From: Norana najaformis
Lineage: Eukaryota; Annelida; Clitellata; Crassiclitellata; Hormogastridae
Length of the DNA stretch: 64,000 nucleotides
Reading direction: 5' to 3'
Assembly (NCBI GenBank): GCA_964023275.1
Contig: OZ029917.1
Span: 18,726,787-18,790,786, forward strand
In this document: positions 45,562 through 57,254 of the stretch, piece after piece
How the letters are laid out: the number at the start of each line of letters is the position of its first letter
Position numbering within the stretch: the first letter of the stretch is position 1
Position numbers and translations under genes: made by a program
Notes under the pieces: generated by a model
Told to the model about the DNA's origin: nothing
Seen by the model: the letters and a program-made list of their open reading frames with translations, nothing else
Databases searched by the model: none

Positions 45562-46885
45562 GTAAGCTCAACATATTCATTTATATAGCACCATACAACA
45601 CAGACAAAATCATTAGTAACTCTTTACCAGAACGGTAATTCTAACTATTTCGGTTTCATTTCTACCCTCAACATAGTCTAGTTATTATTTTTGTCTAATG
45701 CCAATAATAATTAATTCTTTTTTAATTAATTATCGGTGACTGTAAAGCAGCAGTCTTTAACGCTCTTGTTTCTGTCATAAGATGTGTAATTTGTTCTTGA
45801 CTGCGGATATGACGATCAGAAACTGAGGAAATGAATATGCAGCTACGGACGTCTTCATAAACGAACGGCAGCCAAATTAAAAAACCCGAACTACACAAGC
45901 AAACACGAAATCAGTTACATCTACGATCATCTACTGTATGCATATGCGTTTGCATTGGAGCTTAAGGCTTACGTGGCACCTAAAGAGAACAGAAGAGAAT
46001 AGAGGGGAAGTAGAGAAGGGAAATACAGAACAGAGAAGATAACATTTGACAGATAAAGGAGAAGATACAAGAGGACAGGGAGATAGAGAGAATAAACAAG
46101 CAGAAGGAGAAATTGATTGGAAGCTGATGGAAGACGATGAGAAAGAGGAGAGCTTTTCAGATGACTAATTAACAGAAATTGGCTGAGGCTCAAATGCTTC
46201 ATAAAGCAAACGGCTCGAAGCCAGAAGTCACAGCCGTCTTCATGTCGGCTTTTTGTCTTTCTGTTGCTGTCCCTGTTCCATCTGGATGTCTTTGTAACTC
46301 TTTTCGAGCCCATATCTTTGATATAATTATTATTTCATCGCAGTGAAATGGAACTTGGACAATATTAGATCAACCAGGCAAACCCATTCTTCTTGCACAG
46401 GCTTGGCAGTCTATAATCATCTATAATTAAGCGTTCATCTATAAATAGATATTTGTCCACGAATAGATTTAAGACATCCGGAGCTAAATGTAAAGGACTC
46501 AGGGCACTGAGAGTTTAGTTTGTTGATGCACCTAAATGGAGATATTTTTAGCAGGGAGCTATTTGTGGAAACAGTGGGAGACCAGTGGGCAGGAGAGGTA
46601 AACATATGGGAAGTAAACATACGGGGAACGCATTCCAGTGTGTATAGAGACCCTGAACTATTTAGGGAAAGTTTTTTCTCACCCCTAAAATTGCACCCCG
46701 CTGTTACATCCAGCTCTATTTTGTGTCGATATATTATTTCAAATCTTGGTCGAATCCTAGCGCAACATATGAAAGGACAAGTAATGTTCTTCGGCTCTTG
46801 CTTCAGCCCATTTGATCTACCAATCTTATGATTTGATTTGCTCTTGCCTTTTGCCACAGTTTACAAAGTGAGCATTGTGTCACAG
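45562..46885. other. Intron 5, first part
   Basis: AT-rich with a purine-rich AGAGAAGAG stretch at 45985-46160. No exon recognised. The short frames near 46435-46857 show no family features. Confidence 0.5.
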
Positions 46886-46887
46886 CG

Positions 46888-47228
46888 TGACAGACAGACA
46901 GACAGACACATAAGCAGACTGAAATGAAAGACAGACAGACAGACACACAAGCAGATTGAAATGGAAGACAGACAGACACACAAGCAGACTGAAATGGAAG
47001 ACAGACAGACACACAAGCAGACTGAAATGGAAGACAGACAGACACACAATCAGACTAAAATGGAAGACAGACAGACAGACACACAAGCAGACTGAAATGG
47101 AAGACAGACAGACACACAATCAGACTGAAATGGAAGACAGACAGATACACAATCAGACTGAAATGGAAGACAGACAGATACACAAGCAACTGAAATGGAA
47201 GATAGACAGACAAACACGCATGCAGGCA
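46888..47228. repeat. 33-37-bp minisatellite built on CAGACAGACACACAAGCAGA
   Basis: About nine units of ACTGAAATGGAAGACAGACA, GACACACAAGCAG. Unit length changes by 4 bp through the CAGA core, and AAGCAG alternates with AATCAG. The repeat translates in several frames on both strands (Cys-Leu-Ser-Val or Lys-Thr-Asp-Arg repeats), giving false ORFs. Confidence 0.93.
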
Positions 47229-47489
47229 TAAAATTGGAAGACAGACGGACTGTCGCACATGTAAAGAGACTAGGCGACTAATATGGCGAATTTCATATAT
47301 TTACTTCTTGTTTCCGACATGCATAAATATTCATGCATAAATATGGCTATTTTCCCGACTGAATTCGATTAATTTAGCACGTATAAGAGCAAATAGACCT
47401 ATGCGTTTATCAATTCTGTATATCCTTATTAAAAACGGCAAAAATTAAATTTTAACCAAAATATGCTGCACACAATGAAGTGTTGTGAT

Positions 47490-47734
47490 GAAGATGATGT
47501 CATTGTTGTTTGCTGTAAATACTGTTGTCGTTGTTTTTAGCCTTAAACGTATAAATTACAACCTGATGAATATGACACAATGTGATGTAGATTATGATAT
47601 GGTTGTTGTTGTCGTCGTCGTTGTTGTTAGCCTTAAAACAGCTTATATTACGATGAATATGATACAATGCGATGGTGGTAAGGTAATGATGCTGTTGTCC
47701 TCGTTGTCGTTGATGTTGCTGCTGCTGTTCTTAG
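47490..47734 (+). repeat. Three tandem acceptor-like segments before exon 6
   Basis: GTTGTTTTTAGCCTTAAACG (47531-47550), GTTGTTGTTAGCCTTAAAAC (47620-47639) and TGCTGTTCTTAGGCCTAAAA (47724-47743, the true exon 6 border) repeat at about 90 and 104 bp. GATGAATATGA-ACAATGYGATG is shared between the first two units. Each has a (GTT/GTC)n tract, TTAG and CYTAAA. Splicing at the first two would bring stop codons into the channel frame. Confidence 0.75.
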
Positions 47735-47944
47735 GCCTAAAAACTATCGTCGGTGCCTTATTGGAAGCAGTGCGTCGTCTGCGTGATGTCATGATTCTAA
47801 CCGTCTTCGTTCTGTCGATATTCGCCCTCGTTGGGCTCCAGCTCTACCAGGGTTCGCTGAAGCGCAAGTGCGTCCGCTTCCCCACCTGGCTCGAGAACTC
47901 CACGGACGCCGAGCGCAAAGAATACTTCCAGAGCACCAACAAAA
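47735..47944 (+). CDS. Voltage-gated sodium channel alpha subunit, coding exon 6 (repeat I S4-S5, S5)
   Basis: 210 bp. It completes Gly241 and encodes [20 protein letters not shown] (S4-S5 linker), [20 protein letters not shown] (S5) and the first part of the extracellular turret, with Cys286 and a possible N-glycosylation site at N295-S-T. The family signature LKTIVGAL-x(2)-(S/A)[13 protein letters not shown] is complete. The acceptor is GTTCTTAG at 47734. The donor is AAA A|GTAATC, phase 1. The open frame continuing to 47991 is intron. Confidence 0.96.
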
Positions 47945-48815
47945 GTAATCACTTTCAGCAGACTCAGTTGCTGCAGGAGTTTTATATGTGAAACTATTGA
48001 AGGTGAGGTAACATTTGCTTATATGGTTGTCTCTAAGTAAACTCTGCAGAAGCCTGGTTCCGAGTATCTGTCGACTTGCCACGAGGCTACGTATACAAGG
48101 TACTAGTATACGAGGTACTAGTTAAGCAGGTATTGGAAAACGTTTCTAGACGCTAGACGGAGAATGTCGCGATGTAACTGAAGCCGGTTTTGGTATCGTT
48201 TCTAACACAGATTAAATGTTTTCTGAATCATTTAAAAAACTGTGATTTTTAGTGTTATGCTAACGACTGTATGCTAAGCTATAATGTTGTGCCAACGACT
48301 GTATGCTATGCTCTACTGTGTTATATTATGCTAATTACGGAAGCAGCAATCCTAAATGAAGACACTTTTTAAAACCCCAACTTACAATTACTCGCATTTG
48401 CAGACATAACCATCCCGAATGGATGGGGCTTTATTGACACGAGGCGCCTGGTTTTCCACGGATAATCATAGACTTGTTATTCGCCCAGTGCTTATGATAA
48501 AGTCAGAACTTAGGCGATACGCAGTGCAATGCGTTGTGACAGATTCCTATTTGATGCAAACGCGATTCGCCAGAGATGGCAATGGCGTGCGCCGGGAAAC
48601 AAGCACAAACGCCTAAATGCAGATGGAGGGAAAATCTCGATATTAAATTGACACAGCAGGCATCTCGCATGTTTCGGTGCAGTGACCACAAGAATAGATC
48701 AGACACTGAAATGAGCAAACAACTATGAGTCATCGACAGTTAAATTCACCGCGGTTCGCAACATTATGAAGACTCATGCGTGTGTTTATCATATAAACAT
48801 GCTGACATTATTTAT
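47945..48815. other. Intron 6, first part
   Basis: Unique sequence, with a small local duplication of CAACGACTGTATGCTA at 48260-48310. No exon recognised. Confidence 0.5.
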
Positions 48816-48819
48816 AAAC

Positions 48820-48990
48820 ATGGTTTATATAGCGACCGTATTGCCTCGACACTGCTCATTTTGCAGTGAATTGATCGGGCGCGTTTGATTGGGCGCTATG
48901 CCACTTAAGGGCCCATTGTACGGACCGTGGTGGCCCAAGATTTAAATCTCTCGAATATAACTATGACAGAGGACATACAGGCGCAATAGA
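48820..48990 (-). mobile_element. SINE family 1, minus orientation
   Basis: TATATAGCGACCGTATTGCC, TCGACACTGCTCATTTTGCA, TGAATTGATCGGGCGC and CACTTAAGGGCCCATTGTAC, GGACCGTGG match the reverse complement of 40535-40918. The head is missing. Confidence 0.7.
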
Positions 48991-48999
48991 AGCTATAAA

Positions 49000-50390
49000 A
49001 CCAAGAGGTTCGGTAAAGTAATAAAGTAATGTTACAGGTAATAAATATTAATAGAGGTCAAACATTCACAGGTAGAGATGGTCATTAATACCTGGTAGGA
49101 AATGTCCCCCACCGGTCACGGTCAAGCGAAACGGTCAAAGTACAGATTCAGTCAGTTAACGGGAGCTGGGCGAACAGATAGAGGGGACTGGAGACCGACC
49201 GGCGACAACCAGTCAGCAAGACAGCTTAATGAACAATGAAGAGAATGCACGTAGGGAAGCACGGTCAGTATTGGCGTCAGAGTGACTGCCGCATACATAG
49301 AGAGTAGAATGGTCACCGAATGTTGTCAATAGAGGCAGCCGGTTTGAAAGAGGGTCAAGGTACCGGCACCCTGCAGCAAAGAATACACTTATTCTGAGCT
49401 GAAAGCAATGCACAAAAGAGTCACATTTAGATATACGCGAATACTAAAGGGTAATGGAATTTTGGCTGGAGGGATACGACCGAAATTGAGAGGTCCGAGG
49501 CCCACACAGGTAGATAATAGCCTGGGGGCAGAAAACTTATATAAGCGCTAGAACAGGTAGCTAAAGGAGGAGAGTCTTATCCGAATTGAGCTCTTGGGTG
49601 AAGTTCGGATTAGACCTATCTGCATTGTGACGGACAAGGGACGACTGCCGACATTGTTCTTTTCTGTCGTGAGTATTGTTTCTGTTATTAAATATATATC
49701 GCTGCAAGCGAGTGCTCTATTCTTTCTAGTTCCCATAACTTGGTCATATAACCACGATCGGTATGCGAACCAGCATCCTCACGCACAGAGGCGCCTCTTC
49801 ATAAGGTCATTTTATGCGATCTGTTGAAATTAATGGACCATTTGTAGCTGACACCTAACATCATCGTCCGCAACGATGGCTGTTGCATATAAATGGGTGA
49901 AACTAAGACAAGATATCATAGACAGCAACCGAGTGATAATAATTTGCAAATGCAAATTAACGCTGTAACTGAATATAATATTATGAATAAAATGTTGATA
50001 TATTTAATACTAAGTATGAAGAAATGCGAAAGTCCACTCACTGGTACCAACAACTGATATAGACCTAGATGACTGATGTCAGTTTAATCTGGGACAATTC
50101 TGTGTAGCCTTGACGTATATCAAGTTTAACTGACTGCAGTTAATTAAACAAAATTAACTGAGGATAACTGGGTGACAAACAATAAAATGGTAGCAGTAAT
50201 TAAAATTCTAAATAATATTTGTTTGGTCCAGGAGCCCGGAGTTTCTTATATAAAAAACATCATGTAGACTGAATTCAGATTTATAAGTTTTATGATTATG
50301 GTTGGTCTTCTCCTTGTTTCTTCTCTATGATATATGCAGGCTTTCCTATATACTTGCAAGTTTCACGCATTGCTTGTTGTCTTATTGTAT
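49000..50390. other. Intron 6, second part
   Basis: Contains a short minus-strand SINE family 1 head at about 49735-49815 (AACCAGCATCCTCACGCACA, GAGGCGCCTCTTCATAAGG). The rest shows nothing recognisable. Confidence 0.5.
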
Positions 50391-50397
50391 TTCACAG

Positions 50398-50455
50398 GTT
50401 CGTGGCTCATGCAAACTGAAAACGATGCAAAGCTCTGTGGCGAAACTGATGCCGG
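50398..50455 (+). CDS. Voltage-gated sodium channel alpha subunit, coding exon 7 (repeat I turret)
   Basis: 58-bp exon. It completes Ser311 and encodes SWLMQTENDAKLCGETDAG (residues 312-330, last codon split). It matches the SCN turret pattern ending in x-L-C-G-x-x-(T/S)-D-(S/A)-G. Cys324 probably pairs with another turret cysteine. The acceptor is TTGTATTTCACAG at 50397. The donor is GCCGG|GTTAGA, phase 2. Vertebrate exon 7 is of similar size. Confidence 0.9.
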
Positions 50456-50464
50456 GTTAGAATT

Positions 50465-50530
50465 TTCTACCTCACCTATATATATATATATAAACATACA
50501 TAAGCCTATATATATATAGGTGAGGTAGAA
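50465..50530. repeat. Perfect 22-bp inverted repeat (hairpin) after exon 7
   Basis: The arm TTCTACCTCACCTATATATA (50465 onward) is mirrored by TATATATAGGTGAGGTAGAA, ending at 50530. The loop is about 20 bases. The hairpin starts 9 bases after the exon 7 donor. A (TA)n run follows to 50552 and a (GA)n run lies at 50612-50635. Confidence 0.9.
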
Positions 50531-50639
50531 TATATATATATATATATATATGTATATTGTTACATGTCACGTTCGAGCAGAGTATGAGAGTCAGAGGTGT
50601 GTTAACGGCGTAGAGAGAGAGAGAGAGAGAGAGAGTTAG

Positions 50640-52432
50640 GAAGAACGGTTGCTGTCTTCGGTCTGTTAGGACGTTTTGGTTTTGGTTTTGGTTCATGGGA
50701 ACCGTTGTCTTGTGTTGGGTCCGTGAGACCTTTAGAGACTTTTTGTAGTGGCATGTTCTCGTTGGTTGAAGTCTTCTTTTGTTGTTGTGACGTCGTTTGA
50801 CACATCGTGGAGGTTTGAATTGTGTTTTATTGTCTGTAGCATCAATAGTGTATATAGAAAACAAATACTTTTAACCAAAATCTGATGCTAATGTTCTTTT
50901 AAAAGTTCCCTAGGCTTTTAAATGTATATATATTTAGGCTTATGTGTGTTTACAGTCAACTGCATCAGATTCGAGTATATGATCGATGAAGTTTTAACCT
51001 ACAACAAGTTGCTTATGAAAAACAGCAAACGGTATCAGAAAGCCGACTTAAGATATTGAAAGATCGCTTTCGAGTTCTTAGAAGTATCCATGGATTATAT
51101 ATATATATTATCGTCTACAAGTAACCAGACAAATGGGTCCCTCCTTCATATATGCATTGCATGCACAGATGCGCCTGCAACTAAAAGTACCATGCCTGTT
51201 TGTGGTTTCTAACATCTGAACGCTGTGATCAGTCCATATCTTCATGCATATATGGCTTCATGTTGCGTATAGGTTATTCATATGTTCGGAAGCGAAATTT
51301 TGAAGCTCGAATATACATACATAGGGCCTATATTTATCTGCTCGAGCGTCTAATCCATTTAGATGACTGTTTATATGAACTGAAGCTATATATCTGAGTA
51401 GATATGGCATACTTTGATGGGATAGTAGATTAGTCCACATCGAAATATCGGAGTCTTGGTCGTCGTAAATGCTACATGGCGCACATAAACGTTGTGGGCG
51501 ATGTGAATGTTGATCGGAAATAAGTTTTGGGATTTATTAAAACCATTCACTTTGAACTACATTGGGATCGACTGAACTGGACCGTCTCAGGCTGAAATGA
51601 ACTGAACTGGACCAGATTTTATAGCATCAGATTTGACTGCATATCTGACACAGCCAAGCACAGATGTTTAAGCAGTAGGGAAGCGCACATGGCCTTAAAC
51701 TGTTGTCATGCCATTTGGCAGGTTATAGGCTAGAATATGATAGGATTGGGTATGATAGGTTGGCGTGTGATTTGGAGGAACGAGATGGTATGTATTGGAA
51801 CCCAGCGAAAAATTATGTGATCTGATTCGTCTCTAAATTCGTCGTAATTGTAATCGTAAACTCGAAATGTCTAAAGCGCTACTTAATTAAAAGCTGAGCG
51901 CATGGCATCAGCATATTCACGAGCGCTGCGTCAAGTCAGTGGGTATGTCCAAATCTACCACGTGATGAACAAAGTCTGGTTGCCAGAAGACCACAGAGAG
52001 AACTGGACACATATGAGTTGTGATTAGCTGATAGAAATGGGAAGGCAGCGTATTCGATGGATCAGGGTGGGATTTGCAGAAAAGGTGAGGCTTGAGTTTT
52101 GAAAGGAATACCCGAGAAGTAATAGATAGAAGGAAATCCAGAACCGAGATATTTGAGAACAGGCCTCCACATCTCACCAGCACCAGTCGTCAGGCACCTG
52201 GAGGCTGGACGTGCTGTTCCACCAGAAAGCAACACAATAACAAGATCAGGGAAACATATTTCTAGCAACTGCATCAGGTTCGATGCATCAACCACGAAAA
52301 CTAGCCAACTGAAAAGTTCATGAGTTTATTTTGATTGCCAGTATAGTTGCTTTAAATTATCACTTTCTACGAGTTTTACTAGAAATGTGCCTACTCATGT
52401 ATACAGACATTGTATGTGTTGTGGATTTGCAG
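50640..52432. other. Intron 7, remaining part
   Basis: Non-coding. GT-rich and AT-rich pieces, no repeat family recognised. The minus-strand frames around 51917-52295 have no family features. Confidence 0.5.
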
Positions 52433-52574
52433 CGAGTGTCCGCCAAACTACAAGTGTGTCCTCGTTGGTCCCAATCCGAACTACGGCTACACCAACTTTG
52501 ACAATTTCGGTTGGGCATTGCTCTGCGCCTTTCGCCTTATGACTCAGGATTACTGGGAGAACCTCTACCAACTG
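52433..52574 (+). CDS. Voltage-gated sodium channel alpha subunit, coding exon 8 (repeat I pore loop)
   Basis: 142 bp, the size of the vertebrate pore exon as I recall it. It encodes residues 330-377: [33 protein letters not shown] and [14 protein letters not shown]. Asp369 is the domain I residue of the selectivity ring (D of DEKA/DEEA). Tyr370 sits where an aromatic residue gives high tetrodotoxin affinity (Tyr401 in rat Nav1.4). Cys332 and Cys338 are the conserved turret cysteines. The acceptor is GGATTTGCAG at 52432. The donor is AACTG|GTAGGT, phase 0. Confidence 0.97.
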
Positions 52575-54115
52575 GTAGGTCAAACACAGGGACAGCGACA
52601 GGGGCAGAGACAAGGACAAGGACAAGGACAGAGGCAGGGAGGGTTTTGAGTCAGATTGAAGGGAACAATTTTCGATATGGCCAACATTATCTGACGTGAT
52701 GAGAAGTTAAGAGCTGCTCATAAACAGTGTTTGGTATTTAGTAATGACGGCATTTGTTTTAAAGATGGTGAAGATTAGTTTTCAGATCGCGGTATAGCTT
52801 ATAAGAGATCCGTGCTTATAAAGGAGAAGCTGAATTTTTAAAAGAAGACACCGAGTCTTCCGCTGAGTCCCAGATTGTACATTTAAAATCCGTTGCACGA
52901 AGCATTTGGCTTAAGCCGCTTAACACGATGTCTGTGCATGTCTACTTGCGTTCCCTTCGGATGCGTGATATTCTTGCAGACCCGAAAGATATCTGACCCA
53001 ATAAAACTGCAATCCAGAATAACTGCTAACTGAAGTCGTGATATCACCATGCAATATATTTTTGTCTCGTTTTACATGCTCAGCGAAGCAGGTGAGCAGT
53101 GGAAGACGGGCGAGGACAACTCTTTCAAGGAGACAGCCTAGGGAGGCGCCAGAAGAGCGCTCGCTCATTTGTACAAATGATATCTGATAATTTTGACCCT
53201 TTAGTTTGCATTTTGCATACCTTGTGCCCGAGTGCCAAACACTCTCTTTACGCTACGACAGAGAAAAACACTTAACTATGTAAGCGAATTTGGCAGACCC
53301 AGCCGTGCGGACAATATATTCACAGGACCGGAGTTTCTGCCACACCGCCCGCCTGACCGAAGTTCAATACAAGACCGGGCAGTTGAGCTTATGGCTCACC
53401 ATATTTCTCCAGGCGCCCTACCCTGCTGCAGATAATGGAATTTTTCGAAAATAGTTAGGCCTACTTTATAGGATAATTTCATGCAGGTACATAACCGGAT
53501 CTTGCAGCCGTCTTCAACTACTGACCGCGTGTGTGTGTGTGTGGGTGGGTGGGTGTATGGGTACCCACACCCACAGACCCACATCTTTTTTGTGTGTGTG
53601 GTCTATGGCATCGTTAGACTCAGTCATTACAAGTCTTTTCGCCAGCCCTGTCTTCAACACGAAAAACCACCGCCGTCGCCGCCGCCTCCGTGTTTTTAGT
53701 TGCGTCCTGCTTCCCCTCCTCCTCGAGATTTGTTCTACCAGGTGTCACGTGACGGCTCTAGGCATTGCGACTTGCTTCTGTACTAATCCTTTCTCTCGCC
53801 TCTACCGTTTATGACCCATGAAGACTGTCTACATAATAGCCCAGACAGTATAAAGTGGCTTCTTTGAATCAGCTGCACGCATATTTATATATATATAAGC
53901 CTATATACAGAGCGAGAAAAAAGCACGACAGTAAGCATATATATATATGCATATATGTCTGTAACTGAGAATAATATGGTCATAAAAAATCGAGCAGAGG
54001 ACACAGCCTTGGAAAGAAAGACGCGAGAAGCAGCTTAGAAGATGGTCAAGGACCAATGCGATGCCTGTATCAGACAGGGCAGTACTTCGGGCATAAGTTA
54101 AAAGAGACAGACAAT
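52575..54115. other. Intron 8, first part
   Basis: Starts with a GGGACA-rich run (52590-52642). It contains (GT)n/GGGTG at 53529-53560 with a small inverted CCCACACCCAC. No exon recognised. Confidence 0.5.
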
Positions 54116-54203
54116 AAATAGACAGAGAAACAGAAGACAGACAGACAAACAGACAGACAAACAGACAGACAAACAGAAGACAGACAGACAAACAGACAGA
54201 CAA

Positions 54204-54250
<47 letters not shown>

Positions 54251-54435
54251 AACAGACAGACAAACAGACAGACAGACAAACAGACAGACAAACAGACAGA
54301 CAAACAGACAGACAAACAGACAGACAAACAGACAGACAAACAGACAGACAAACAGACAGACAAACAGACAGACAAACAGACAGACAAACGGACAGACAAA
54401 CGGACAGACAAACGGACAGACAAACGGACAGACAA

Positions 54436-54482
<47 letters not shown>

Positions 54483-54508
54483 AACAGACAGACAAACAGA
54501 CAGACATA
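54116..54508. repeat. 12-bp minisatellite CAGACAGACAAA
   Basis: About 390 bases of CAGACAGACAAA with CAGAAGA, CAGA and ACGGACAGAC variants; four consecutive units carry ACGG near 54388-54430. Minus-strand frames of 145-210 codons are Ser-Val-Cys-Leu repeats and not genes. Confidence 0.95.
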
Positions 54509-54509
54509 G

Positions 54510-56003
54510 GTTGGATAGGTAGAAGGCCAACAATTAAAATATAAGGGAATGAGGTTTGAAATAGTTAGAAAACAAGCAGCCTAGAGGATCTACCCCAGAC
54601 AGCCATGTTCAGTGTCCTCAGAGCGGGCCGGCATTTTGGCAGTGGTCTGTTATTGGCAAAGACCCGGATTAACCAGGATGCAAAATATGCAACCGCATGA
54701 CAGAAGGCCTCAAATTTCAAATTTTTTCTGCAGTGACAAAATCTGACTTAGATTTCTTTACACCATTTATTTGTTCACAGGAATCAGACATCAGTTTTCA
54801 TTTAAATTAGAATTTGCACAGTAACAAATTGAAAAAGTCAATGTAATAAGGTGCTTTTACACACTTTTCTAATAGTTGAACATTTTCCTGTCAATACATA
54901 CTCTATGCTGACGTCACATTTAGTTAGACGCTTTTCGATGATTTTCAGTCTAAGAGAGAGGTAGAGGTAGAGATAGAGCAATAGATATTGATAGGCCTAT
55001 AAACTTTTTGTGGTAACTGTGTTTACTGTGTATTTTTGTGTAAAAAATTCTGAAATTATATGCATAGTCAATGGCGTATCTGGCGTGGAGGAGGGTTTTG
55101 AGTCTGGACCAAGGCCATCACTGTTGGGATTCGTGTTGATTCAAAGAGATGTTTCATGTGTGTCCCCTCTCTGTCTCTCTGTCTCTCTCTCTCTGTGTGT
55201 CTCTCTCTGTCTCTGTCTCTGTCTCTGTCTCTTTCTGGAACAGTGATTCTAGACTTCGCTCTGTCAATAGATAACAAACATCATAGAATAAAGAGTATTT
55301 TCCAGACGGATTTGTTAAGTGTGCATGTTATAAAAGCAGCACCAAAAGTTGTCCAACACGTGACCCAAATGTGCTCATTTTCAAACTAAATGTTTCAAAT
55401 TGCGTTGGCTGTCGGCGTTTGGCTTGGGACCCCGCTGAGAGAGCTTACGATACCCCTCAGAACCTCTAGTCGCTAGGTGCTTCGCGGCTTCGGCGCTCGC
55501 TGTTCCAGACACCCTCAACTTTCATCCGGGTACTGGGCACCCTGACTAAAAAAAAGTTTCGAACCCCGCTATGCATAGTCTACAACAGATGTTTTCAGTA
55601 TAATAAACAATTGAAACAAATTCAGATATCCTCCGAAATGGGCATCAATAACGTTATCTGTTTCCTGAGTACTGACATCATACTACACTTGGTTTATAGC
55701 ATGTCTTTACGGCATCTTGTCCTAAGCGCAGTATAAGACAAGTGTAGAGTTTGTGTGGGGTCTCCGATTGGTTAATCCGGCTATGGCAGGCCAGCTAAGG
55801 GCACAGGGGCTGTCAGGGATGGGTGCACTGCTTCCACCCACACCCAAAGGTAGAATTATTATATTTAAATAATCGGGTTCTAATCCGATCCAAAGCGAAG
55901 GTTTGCTGTAGGTCCAAGACTATGTATTTTTCAGCAGTTGTAAAAGTGTCATAAGTCATAACACGAATTACTGTTATTACTGTTATATCTCTGTTTTAAA
56001 AAG
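54510..56003. other. Intron 8, second part
   Basis: Contains a (TCTC/TGTC)n microsatellite at 55168-55232. Otherwise unremarkable. Confidence 0.5.
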
Positions 56004-56180
56004 GTGATTCGAGCAAATGGTCGCGTGAACATGTTGTTCTTCATCGTCGTAATCTTCATGGGTTCGTTCTATTTGGTCAACCTGATTCTGGCGATAGTCG
56101 CCATGTCCTACGACGACTGCCAGAAGAAGGACCTCGAAGAGGCAGAGGAAGCGGAAGAGGCTGACGAAGAGGAAGCCCTT
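56004..56180 (+). CDS. Voltage-gated sodium channel alpha subunit, coding exon 9 (repeat I S6)
   Basis: 177 bp, residues 378-436: [20 protein letters not shown], then [20 protein letters not shown] (S6; the family signature is FF-x-x-V-I-F-x-G-S-F-Y-L-x-N-L-I-L-A-x-V-A-M-x-Y) and a Glu/Ala-rich start of the I-II linker ([19 protein letters not shown]). The S6 Asn of NLILA, a local anaesthetic and batrachotoxin contact in vertebrates, is present. The acceptor is TTTTAAAAAG at 56003. The donor is CCCTT|GTGAGT, phase 0. Confidence 0.97.
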
Positions 56181-57254
56181 GTGAGTCCATCCATCCATCT
56201 AGGTCCTTGAAAGGCAATACATTAAGAGTCTGAATAGAAACAAATACATGCATATTAGAGAAAACATACATGTATGCATATACACATACATATATACATC
56301 TGTGGTGCCGCCAATCCTCGGCTCGAGGACGGTTGAAGACAAAACAAGACAAAACAAGGCAAAACATACAAACATACATACATACATCGATGCATACAGT
56401 TATGCATATATATATATATATATATATATGATTGTACATACATTAAAAAATTACCCATTAAAGGTTGCGCCTTTGTTTACACACCTCTGTAGACACTCAT
56501 CAGAAATGTTGTCCGAGGTCTTCAAGGCTGAAGCTCAAACCCGGTTATAGCAATGCCATAACAGCTAGTCCACCTCTTTAGCCACCCAGCTCACGTTTGT
56601 ACTCTTGACTGTGCCGGCCAGCGCCGTAATTCACAGCAACAAAAACGACACCCCATGCGTATACACAGGTACACGCATGCATATCTAGTATCAATGTGCC
56701 AGCTGCAGTCCAGTAACGGTGTCCGGGCCGGAGTCCCTGTGTCAAGCGATTTTTGTGTATTTTAGAAGGAAATGCCAGCGATTTAGAGCAAGGACTATGA
56801 CACTGTTGTTATATTTTGCATAAGATTAACTCATTTGTAGGCCTACATAAAAATTGCGTTCAAGGCGGCTGGGTCAAATTTTGGGGCTATAGCCTCTTAG
56901 CCCCAGAGCTGGCACCGCCACTGCATGCAAGTTTACTAGAATAGGTAGACCTACGAAGCTTTGCATAACATACAAGCCCCTCAAATTATGGTGTAGAAGG
57001 GCAAGGGGTAATACTGCTATATGCTTACATGTGAATATATATATATATATATATATGTTGACAGTCTGAATGTTCTGTTTTGCTGTATGTCTCCGTCTTC
57101 ATCTATATCTTGGTCTCTAACTCATCTTCCTATCTATATCTCGATCTACATTTATGTCTAAGTCCTTTTGTAATCTGTTTTTGCTGTCTGTCGCTTTCTA
57201 TCTGTGCGCAATTGTTCTAAAATTGGATGATGGCCTTCGACTGTTTCGGAACAG
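56181..57254. other. Intron 9
   Basis: AT-rich, with (CATA)/(TA)n runs at 56360-56432 and 57036-57056. A possible minus-strand SINE family 2 tail lies near 56520-56560 (GGCTGAAGCTCAAACCCGG). No exon recognised. Confidence 0.5.

Noticed and set aside
45562-47734. Second, mutually exclusive S3-S4 exon (5N/5A type)
   Set aside because: I looked for another [11 protein letters not shown]-like coding segment around exon 5 and saw none in introns 4 or 5.
53901-54533. Minus-strand 210-codon ORF (Ser-Val-Cys-Leu repeat)
   Set aside because: It is a translation of the 12-bp CAGACAGACAAA minisatellite. The same repeat is open in other frames and lacks any non-repeat domain.
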